Shown: positions 6,462 to 12,219 of the stretch, piece by piece
Numbering within the stretch: position 1 is the stretch's first letter
Layout of the letters: each line of letters starts with the position of its first letter
From: Candidatus Sulfopaludibacter sp. SbA3
GTDB lineage: Bacteria; Acidobacteriota; Terriglobia; 2-12-FULL-54-10
Length of the DNA: 12,219 nt
Direction of reading: 5' to 3'
Assembly: GCA_945865705.1 (NCBI GenBank)
Contig: CAMBEY010000060.1
Location: forward strand, 1 to 12,219
Program-made: the position numbers and the translations under genes
Notes under the pieces: generated by a model
The model's database searches: none
What the model saw: the letters and a program-made list of their open reading frames with translations, nothing else
What the model was told of the DNA's origin: nothing

Positions 6462-6847
6462 TGAGAGAGTTGGGGAGAGCGCTTGGAGGTGCGCTGGGTT
6501 CTTTTCACAGCGGCCCGATCCTGGAGTCGGCGCTTCATCGAGGCGATCATTTCATCCGCGGTGTTGAAGGGGCCGAAGGTGCGGCCTTTCTTGAGATCGT
6601 CCGCGGACTCCGTCAGGCGAGCGTCGACGATCCGGCGTTGCTTGGGAGTATACTCGTCATCGGCGGTAGGGCCAGTCGGGGCAGTGTGGAATTTGGAGCG
6701 GCTGCCAACGAGCTTGGGCGTCAGTACAATTTTGCCACGGCGTACCGAGGCTTCCACCAAGTCGCCTTCGGCTACACCGACAGCGGAACGGAGACGGCTC
6801 GGAAGCGTCACCTGGCCCTTGCGGTGGATTTTAACGAGCGTGGTCAT
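6458..6847 (-). CDS. AbrB/SpoVT/MazE-type antitoxin
   Basis: A 129-residue antitoxin. The N-terminal swapped-hairpin DNA-binding domain (about 1-45) is clear: LVKIHRKGQVTLPSRLR, then GVAEGDLVEASVRRGKIVLTPK. The remaining region is polar and charged, probably disordered, and would bind and neutralise the toxin. The frame is open back to 6916, but the domain starts exactly at MTTLVKIHRKGQ, so ATG at 6847 is chosen; the site upstream (AAAGG, about 15 bases away) is weak. The product is expected to repress its own operon by binding near this start. It is unusually long for a MazE-type protein because of its roughly 85-residue tail. AbrB-type antitoxins pair more often with PIN or MazF toxins than with RelE-type ones, though such swaps are known. 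Confidence 0.87.
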   Translation of the reverse strand: MTTLVKIHRKGQVTLPSRLRSAVGVAEGDLVEASVRRGKIVLTPKLVGSRSKFHTAPTGPTADDEYTPKQRRIVDARLTESADDLKKGRTFGPFNTADEMIASMKRRLQDRAAVKRTQRTSKRSPQLSQ

Positions 6848-6998
6848 AATCAATAATACAAACCTTTGAAGCTCGACTACTGAAGAGAGCATATCGTCCC
6901 ACCGCCGGGTTGTCAATCGAGGCTGCCACGTCGTGGGTTAAGGCTGCCTCGCATTGCATACTGTCTTCGAGAGTTAGCGATTGTGGTAAAGTGAAGCC

Positions 6999-7181
6999 AT
7001 GGAAGAATCAGTGGTGAGTGCCAACAAGAATATCCTTGGCGGCACCCCGTGCTTTACCGGCACGCGGGTGCCTGTGGCGTCGCTGTTCGATCACCTTGAA
7101 GGTGGTTACACCATTGACTATTTCCTGAGTCAGTTTCCCAGCGTCAAGCGGGATCAAGTAATCGCGCTACTCAAAGTGTGA
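6999..7181 (+). CDS. DUF433 family protein, short at the C-terminus
   Basis: A 60-residue protein with the DUF433 signature GGTPCFTGTRVPVASL (14-29) and the following helix-turn-helix-like DYFLSQFPSVKRDQVIALL. DUF433 proteins are small winged-helix-type proteins often encoded next to DUF5615/PIN-like toxins and treated as putative antitoxins. No such toxin is present here, so it is an orphan. Family members that I know continue for roughly 10-15 residues after the VxALL helix; here translation stops at KV, two bases before the permease ATG, suggesting truncation at a junction. A weak AGTGAAG lies before the ATG. It is divergently oriented from the AbrB/RelE operon across about 150 bases. Confidence 0.8.
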   Translation: MEESVVSANKNILGGTPCFTGTRVPVASLFDHLEGGYTIDYFLSQFPSVKRDQVIALLKV

Positions 7182-7183
7182 TC

Positions 7184-8353
7184 ATGGCCATACCGATTAG
7201 CTACAATTTGCGCAGTATGCGTGTGCGTTGGGTGTCCGCCTTAGTGGCGATACTCGGCATTGCAGGGACCGTGGGCGTGTTCATTGCCATGCTCTCGCTG
7301 GCCAATGGATTCAAGGCCACGCTGGTGTCGAGCGGCTCGCCGAATTCGGTGATCGTGCGCCGGGCGGGCGCCACCACGGAGATGGAGTCGGTGATCTCGC
7401 GCGAGGCCGTGCGCATTATTCAGGATGCTCCCGGCGTGGCGCGCGGCGCGGGTGGCCCGCTGACCAGTGCCGAAGTGGTGGTGATTTCGCCGTTCCCGCT
7501 GATGGACACCGGGACCGACGCCAATGTTCAAATCCGTGGCGTGCAGCCCGAGGTGCTTAGTGTTCGCTCCAATGTGAAGATGGTCAGCGGACGCTTCTTT
7601 CAGAGCGGCACCAATGAACTGGTGGTGGGCGGCAGTGCAACGGCGGCTTATCGCGGGCTGAAGATTGGCAATAAGGTACGCATGGGCGGCGTCGATTGGA
7701 CCGTGGTGGGAGTGATGGATGCCGGCGCATCGGCGTTCGATTCAGAAGTCTGGGGCGACGCGAATATTCTGAATGCCACGTTCCAACGGCCCATCAACCT
7801 GTTTCAATCCATGACCGTGCAACTGGATTCCCCCAGCGCGTTTGGCAGGTTCAAGGACGCGCTGACATCCGATCCTCGGCTGGCCGTCTCAGTCGAAAGG
7901 GAAACGGAATATTACGAGAAGCAATCCCGCGTGCTGACTCAGTTGATCACCATACTGGGTTCCATCGTGGCCGTGGTGATGGGAATCGGCGCGGTCTTCG
8001 GCGCGTTGAACACGATGTACTCGGCGGTAATCGAGCGCACGCGAGAGATCGCCACCATGCGCGCTATCGGATTCACCACTGGCAGCGTGGTGGCCTCGTT
8101 TGTAATTGAATCGCTATGCGTGTCGCTGGTGGGCGGGCTGGTGGGCTGCCTGGCGGTGCTGCCGATAAACAACCTCACCACCGGCGCCATGAACTTTCAG
8201 ACATTTTCCTACCTGGCCTTCGCCTTCAAAATCACTCCGCAACTGATGGGCTACGGCATTCTCTTCGCTCTGTTCATGGGTCTCGTCGGCGGCCTGCCGC
8301 CTGCGTTGCGCGCCGCCCGCGCCCCCGTGGTGGTGGCATTGCGCGAACTATAA
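7184..8353 (+). CDS. ABC transporter permease, FtsX/MacB type (second)
   Basis: A 389-residue inner-membrane permease. MAIPISYNLRSMRVRW (1-16) is a characteristic start of the second permease in adaptor/ATPase/permease/permease loci that I associate with Acidobacteriota. The first transmembrane helix is about 18-40, the periplasmic core about 45-245, and the FtsX helices are about 252-280, 303-328 and 352-375. The coupling motif is ERTREIATMRAIGF (284-297). ATG 7184 is preferred; an in-frame GTG at 7178, overlapping the DUF433 stop, would add two residues. No clear ribosome-binding site is present, as expected if the native leader was lost when the upstream accessory block arrived, or if translation is coupled to the DUF433 gene. 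It likely works with the ATPase at 3005 and the permease at 3884. Confidence 0.93.
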   Translation: MAIPISYNLRSMRVRWVSALVAILGIAGTVGVFIAMLSLANGFKATLVSSGSPNSVIVRRAGATTEMESVISREAVRIIQDAPGVARGAGGPLTSAEVVVISPFPLMDTGTDANVQIRGVQPEVLSVRSNVKMVSGRFFQSGTNELVVGGSATAAYRGLKIGNKVRMGGVDWTVVGVMDAGASAFDSEVWGDANILNATFQRPINLFQSMTVQLDSPSAFGRFKDALTSDPRLAVSVERETEYYEKQSRVLTQLITILGSIVAVVMGIGAVFGALNTMYSAVIERTREIATMRAIGFTTGSVVASFVIESLCVSLVGGLVGCLAVLPINNLTTGAMNFQTFSYLAFAFKITPQLMGYGILFALFMGLVGGLPPALRAARAPVVVALREL

Positions 8354-8404
8354 TGGAGAGTGCCCGGTAATCTGGCCGGTCCCGCATCACTTGCTTGATT
8401 CCTT

Positions 8405-8434
8405 CCGCCGATATGGCCGCCGATATGGCCGCCG
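8405..8434 (+). repeat. 12-bp tandem repeat, 2.5 copies
   Basis: Two copies of CCGCCGATATGG plus a half copy (CCGCCG) lie just upstream of the tRNA promoter. It is a short perfect tandem duplication, probably from slippage; no function is evident. Confidence 0.6.
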
Positions 8435-8439
8435 TCAAC

Positions 8440-8468
8440 TTGACACCCGCGCACCGCTCTGATATCAA
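8440..8468 (+). promoter_or_regulatory. Predicted promoter of tRNA-Asn
   Basis: A perfect -35 TTGACA (8440-8445) is followed after 17 bases by the -10-like TATCAA (8463-8468). The predicted start is about 20 bases upstream of the mature tRNA 5' end, a normal leader length. Confidence 0.6.
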
Positions 8469-8495
8469 AGAAGAGATGCAGTTGTCTAACCGGAT

Positions 8496-8948
<453 letters not shown>

Positions 8949-9143
8949 ATGATTGTCCCAGCCGAAGATCTGCAAGAAATCGCCTCAATCTTGGCCGCTG
9001 GCTACCTGCGTTACCGCGCCGAGCAGCGCCGTCAGAATCAACTTGATAAAGCCGCGGCACAGAGCCTTCATGGACACGAGGTTAACGCCCCAGAGAAGGA
9101 AGAGAAGGGAGAAGTTGCAGATGAAAATTCGCGAGCAGATTGA
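8949..9143 (+). CDS. Small hypothetical protein of recombinase cassette
   Basis: A 64-residue protein of unknown function. A helical, possibly DNA- or partner-binding segment EDLQEIASILAAGYLRYRAE (6-25) is followed by a charged, Lys/Glu-rich tail. No membrane segment is present. Similar short ELAxILAxGxLRxR proteins occur in front of DUF2924/recombinase pairs as I remember them. GGAAGAGG lies about 8 bases before the ATG. Its end overlaps the DUF2924 gene by 23 bases in another frame, so translation is coupled. The overlap architecture and the ribosome-binding site are the main reasons to call it real. Confidence 0.72.
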   Translation: MIVPAEDLQEIASILAAGYLRYRAEQRRQNQLDKAAAQSLHGHEVNAPEKEEKGEVADENSRAD

Positions 9144-9612
9144 AGAACTGAAGTACATGACAGTCAGCCAGCTCCGCGAGAAGTACCGCGAGGTCTTTGG
9201 CGAGGAGTCGCGATCCAACCATAAGCAGTTCCTGTTTCGCCGGATCGCCTGGAGGATTCAGGCCTTGGCGGAGGGCGGGCTGTCGGAGCGCGCTCGTCTG
9301 CGGGCCCTAGAGATCGCCAACGACGCCGACCTCCGCATCCGGGCGCCGAAAAGCTTCGACGTCGGCACGCCACGCGACCGGAAGGCGAGCCGGAGAATTA
9401 CCACCGATCCCAGACTGCCAGCGCCGGGCACGGTGCTGGTGCGTGAATATAAGGATCGCTCGATTGTCGTCAAGGTCCGCTTGGATGGCTTCGAGTACGA
9501 TGGGCGAATCTATCGCTCGTTGAGCGCCATCGCCCAAGAAGTTACCGGCACCAAGTGGAACGGATTCCTATTCTTCCAAATCCTGGACGGGAAAACCCAT
9601 GCGAAACAGTAA
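9121..9612 (+). CDS. DUF2924 family protein
   Basis: A 163-residue protein of the DUF2924 family, usually encoded directly before a large serine recombinase; its role is not established, and a recombination accessory or DNA-binding function is plausible by context. The N-terminal half (1-75) is helical and basic (QFLFRRIAWRIQALAEGGLS, 36-55). A basic linker leads to the conserved C-terminal block LPAPGTVLVREYKDRSIVVK (99-118), then GFEYDGRIYRSLSAIAQEVT (123-142) and TKWNGFLFF (144-152). The frame extends upstream to 8953, but the family start MKIREQI and AAGGGAG a few bases upstream fix the ATG at 9121. The gene overlaps the recombinase start by 14 bases. Confidence 0.87.
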   Translation: MKIREQIEELKYMTVSQLREKYREVFGEESRSNHKQFLFRRIAWRIQALAEGGLSERARLRALEIANDADLRIRAPKSFDVGTPRDRKASRRITTDPRLPAPGTVLVREYKDRSIVVKVRLDGFEYDGRIYRSLSAIAQEVTGTKWNGFLFFQILDGKTHAKQ

Positions 9613-11188
9613 CAAACAACAGTCGCCTCATGGTGGCCAAGCTGCCAAGGTTGTTCGCTGCGCGATTTACACCCGCAAATCGACGGACGAGGGCTTAAAC
9701 CAGGATTTCAATTCACTCGATGCACAGCGAGAGGCAGCGGAAGCCTTCATCTTGAGCCAACGAGGCGAGGGCTGGCAGGCGCTGCCGCAGCGTTTCGACG
9801 ACGGTGGCTTCACGGGCGGGAACATGGACCGGCCAGCGCTGAAACGGTTGCTTGAAGCCATTGAGTCCCGGCAGGTTGATTGCGTGGTGGTATACAAGGT
9901 GGATCGCCTGGGCCGCTCTCTGCTCGATTTCGCCAGGATTATGGAGCGGTTCGACCGTCAGGGCGTTAGCTTTGTTTCCGTAACCCAGCAATTCAATACG
10001 ACGAGTTCGTTGGGTCGGCTCACGCTGAACATCCTGTTGTCATTCGCTCAATTCGAACGAGAGATCATCTCCGAACGGACGCGCGACAAGATGTGCGCCG
10101 CGCGCAAGAAGGGGAAGTGGATCGGCGGGCATCTGATCCTGGGATACGACATCGACTCGCACGGCAGCAAACTCGTGGTGAACCCTGAGGAGGCACGCCA
10201 AGTGCGAGGGATCTTCGAGCTATACCTCAAGCATGGTGGTTTGCTCCCGGTTCTGCAGGAATTGGAACGGCGCTGCTGGAATACCAAGCGCTGGACGACC
10301 CAAGATGGAATCACTCGTGGCGGGAGGCCCTTTACCAAGAGCACGCTGCACGGCTTGCTCACCAATGCGGTCTTCACCGGGAAGATTGAGTACCAGGGCA
10401 CCATGTACGCCGGCGAGCAGAAGGCGATCATTGACCAAGCCGTTTGGGATCAGGTGCAGAAGACCCTTGGCCGCAATGGGCAACCCAAAGGTGCGGTTAC
10501 CAGGAACAAATACGGTGCTCTGTTACGTGGTTTGCTGTTCTGTGCCCCGTGCGGCGCCGCGATGATTCACAGCTACACCGCGCGACATTCCAAGCGTTAC
10601 CGTTACTACGTCTGCTACCAGGCACAGCAGCGCGGTTGGAAGAACTGCGAAACGAAATCCGTTTCGGCTCCGATCATCGAAGCTGCCGTTTTGGAAAGCA
10701 TCCGTAACTTGTGCGCAAATCCGGAATTAGCCAGAGTGGCGGCTCGTCAGGTCCGGGAGCAGATCGCAGCACAAATCGAGGATCTCCGGCGACAGGAAAC
10801 TGCGGCGCACAAGCAGCTCGAAGAACTTCATGCCGAACTAGTGCAACTCGCTGGAAATGGAATGGTGGACTCTTCCGCGCGATTTGACCGCCTCCTCGCT
10901 TTGCAAACGGAGACGCAGGCTGCTGAACAGCGCCTGGCGGCGACGGTGGGGGAACTCCAGGAACTACAAGGTAATCCTTTTGACGAACTTGACCTTGTGG
11001 CGGCGCTCCAGCAGTTCGAGCCTGTCTGGGCATCTCTGACCACGCGCGAGCAAGTCCAATTGATCAACCTGGTGGTAGAAAAAGTCGGCTACGACGGACG
11101 AAGTGGCAAAGTCGAAGTGAGTTTTCGTTCGGCAGGACTGAGGAATCTATGCAAAAGTACAATCGCTACAAACATGCAATCGAAATGA
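9599..11188 (+). CDS. Large serine recombinase (site-specific)
   Basis: A 529-residue large serine recombinase that cuts and rejoins two att sites through a covalent 5'-phosphoserine. The N-terminal resolvase domain (about 19-165) contains the nucleophile in YTRKS (Ser28), the NSLDAQREA helix (38-46), DGGFTGGNMDRP (68-79) and YKVDRLGRSLLDF (99-111) with catalytic arginines. The recombinase DNA-binding domain (about 180-300) follows, then a zinc ribbon with Cys315, Cys318, Cys339 and Cys350, and a long coiled coil (about 385-470), which in phage integrases controls direction. All expected parts are present, so it is probably active. ATG 9599 has GGACGGGA about 8 bases upstream and overlaps the DUF2924 stop by 14 bases. 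It could be an integrase of a small integrative element or prophage remnant. Confidence 0.95.
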   Translation: MRNSNKQQSPHGGQAAKVVRCAIYTRKSTDEGLNQDFNSLDAQREAAEAFILSQRGEGWQALPQRFDDGGFTGGNMDRPALKRLLEAIESRQVDCVVVYKVDRLGRSLLDFARIMERFDRQGVSFVSVTQQFNTTSSLGRLTLNILLSFAQFEREIISERTRDKMCAARKKGKWIGGHLILGYDIDSHGSKLVVNPEEARQVRGIFELYLKHGGLLPVLQELERRCWNTKRWTTQDGITRGGRPFTKSTLHGLLTNAVFTGKIEYQGTMYAGEQKAIIDQAVWDQVQKTLGRNGQPKGAVTRNKYGALLRGLLFCAPCGAAMIHSYTARHSKRYRYYVCYQAQQRGWKNCETKSVSAPIIEAAVLESIRNLCANPELARVAARQVREQIAAQIEDLRRQETAAHKQLEELHAELVQLAGNGMVDSSARFDRLLALQTETQAAEQRLAATVGELQELQGNPFDELDLVAALQQFEPVWASLTTREQVQLINLVVEKVGYDGRSGKVEVSFRSAGLRNLCKSTIATNMQSK

Positions 11189-11586
11189 AATCAGAGTCGG
11201 CGGTGACTATGGAATTGACTCTGGCGCGGCCTCATCGCCGCAGGATAGAAACTGAAAGCCTGTTTCCAGAACCGGTGCAGACCAAGACTCCAAACCGCAT
11301 TCCCCGGATTACCCGGCTGATGGCCCTGGCCATCAAGTTCCAGGGGATGGTCGAACGGGGCGAGGTACGGGATTATGCCGACCTCGCCCGACTCGGGCAT
11401 GTCAGTCGGGCCAGGATTACGCAGATTATGAATCTATTGAATCTCGCGTCAGCAATTCAAGAAGAGATTCTGCGTCACAACGGTTCTTCCAAAACAGCCC
11501 CGGAGCGCCAGATTCGCTGCTTGACGGCAGAGTTGTCCTGGAAGAAGCAACTCCAACGCTGGAATGGCCCCGAGCAAATTGCATGA
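11149..11586 (+). CDS. KorB/ParB-type helix-turn-helix protein
   Basis: A protein of 145 residues from ATG 11149, which has GAGGA close upstream, or 133 residues from ATG 11185, which makes a 4-base ATGA overlap with the recombinase stop. Homology cannot decide between them here. Basic RPHRRR (28-33) is followed by RITRLMALAIKFQGMVERGE and the helix-turn-helix DYADLARLGHVSRARITQIM, then NLLNLASAIQEEIL. This is the pattern of ParB/KorB HTH domains, without a ParB nuclease domain. The C-terminal region is charged and ends KKQLQRWNGPEQIA. Its place after the recombinase suggests a regulator or recombination directionality factor for the cassette; that role is inference. Confidence 0.82.
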   Translation: MQKYNRYKHAIEMKSESAVTMELTLARPHRRRIETESLFPEPVQTKTPNRIPRITRLMALAIKFQGMVERGEVRDYADLARLGHVSRARITQIMNLLNLASAIQEEILRHNGSSKTAPERQIRCLTAELSWKKQLQRWNGPEQIA

Positions 11587-11698
11587 CCGGCGCGTAGGTC
11601 CCCTGCCTTCCGTTTGAAGATTGTAAATAATCACAACAAAATGCACTAGAATTAACGTCGTGATGGGCCAGAATTCAACAAGTCCGACTATTTTTACC

Positions 11699-12219
11699 CT
11701 ACGCCATTGCATATATGACCAGGACATAGCTGTAACCAAACGGAGAAAGCAGAAATCCCACCGGAGAGGTTGCGAAGAAATCACGTTTCAGCCGGGGTAT
11801 CAGTCTGAGCGCGTTCATGCCCTCCTTGCCGTCAAATGCTTCAAGCTCCCCGATGGCCAGTGCATATTTGCTGTCGCTGTTCACGCTCTCCACGCGAACT
11901 TCGTACGTTCCCGCAGCAACACGCCGCTTGAATTCCGGCCCCATCCAGTACCAGTCTCGGCCAAATTCCTCCCAATACCGCTTCCACGCGAAGGCTTTCC
12001 CATCCAGCTCGGCTATAGATTCCGCGGTTTTGCCCAGCCGGAAAATTGCCGCCGATACATCTTTTTGCTGTCCGTTGATGTCCGGAACCAGCACGTTGAC
12101 GTAAAGCTCAAACGGCTTCTCTGAGCTGATTTGGTACACATGCGGGCTGCCGGACAGCTTGGCATAGAAGGCTTTGGAAATCTCAGGATCGCTCACCATG
12201 ATCCGCGATTCGTATACCA
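11699..12219 (-). CDS. Conserved hypothetical protein, 5' end outside the window
   Basis: The frame is open to the window edge and reads VYESR before the first internal Met at 12199, which is therefore unlikely to be the start. The visible 173 residues contain ISKAFYAKLSGSPHVYQIS and PFELYVNVLVPDI, a beta-rich extracytoplasmic-looking domain with GPEFKRRVAAGTYEVRVESV and KYALAIGELEAF, and a hydrophobic C-terminal segment (PVGFLLSPFGYSYVLVIYA) that may be a single membrane anchor. I recall similar uncharacterised membrane-anchored proteins with the LYVNVLVPD motif but no known function. It is convergent with the HTH gene; 11587-11698 between them holds no gene and no evident terminator. Confidence 0.75.
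   Translation of the reverse strand, partial: VYESRIMVSDPEISKAFYAKLSGSPHVYQISSEKPFELYVNVLVPDINGQQKDVSAAIFRLGKTAESIAELDGKAFAWKRYWEEFGRDWYWMGPEFKRRVAAGTYEVRVESVNSDSKYALAIGELEAFDGKEGMNALRLIPRLKRDFFATSPVGFLLSPFGYSYVLVIYAMA

Noticed and set aside
6461..6869. Plus-strand frames of 128-131 codons opposite the antitoxin.
   Set aside because: They are antisense to a recognisable AbrB domain and show no family pattern of their own.

Overview
The window is a chromosomal segment of a G+C-rich bacterium. An acidobacterial host is my best guess. It rests on the overall gene style (an HlyD/ABC/FtsX-type exporter with two separate permeases) and on two dispersed repeats of a kind I associate with that phylum from memory: one containing CATCCTGAGCGCAGCGAAGG and one containing GAGCGAGCGGACACGCTC. 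No gene here is diagnostic on its own.

Layout. Positions 80-623 hold the RNase P RNA gene (rnpB) with a recognisable promoter and a U-tract terminator. A long inverted-repeat element (631-781) separates it from a convergent RimJ/RimL-type GNAT acetyltransferase (787-1374, minus). A MITE-like element (1407-1587) with 9-bp terminal inverted repeats and an exact, flush 8-bp direct repeat lies upstream of an exporter locus. The exporter consists of a membrane-fusion protein (1667-3001), a MacB/LolD-type ATPase (3005-3730), a first permease (3884-5023) and a second permease (7184-8353). A perfect 35-bp inverted repeat sits between the ATPase and the first permease.

The two permease genes are separated by about 2.15 kb of unrelated accessory DNA (5024-7183). 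It holds an AbiGi-like abortive-infection protein with a probable frame disruption near its N-terminus, an AbrB-type antitoxin/RelE-type toxin operon on the minus strand, and a short DUF433 protein whose end abuts the second permease. A diverged 31-bp direct repeat flanks the AbiGi-like gene. This looks like a small defence/toxin-antitoxin island inserted into an exporter operon.

A tRNA-Asn(GTT) gene (8496-8570) with its own promoter follows. Beyond it lie 378 bp of non-coding DNA with a three-tier nested hairpin, then a tightly overlapping four-gene cassette (8949-11586): a 64-aa small protein, a DUF2924 protein, a large serine recombinase and a KorB/ParB-type helix-turn-helix protein. I read it as the recombination module of an integrative element; no att repeat is visible. 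The window ends in an incomplete minus-strand gene of unknown function (11699-12219).

The most interesting parts are the defence/TA insertion with its frame-disrupted AbiGi-like gene and duplicated flanks, the MITE with target duplication, and the compact recombinase/DUF2924/HTH cassette with its structured leader.
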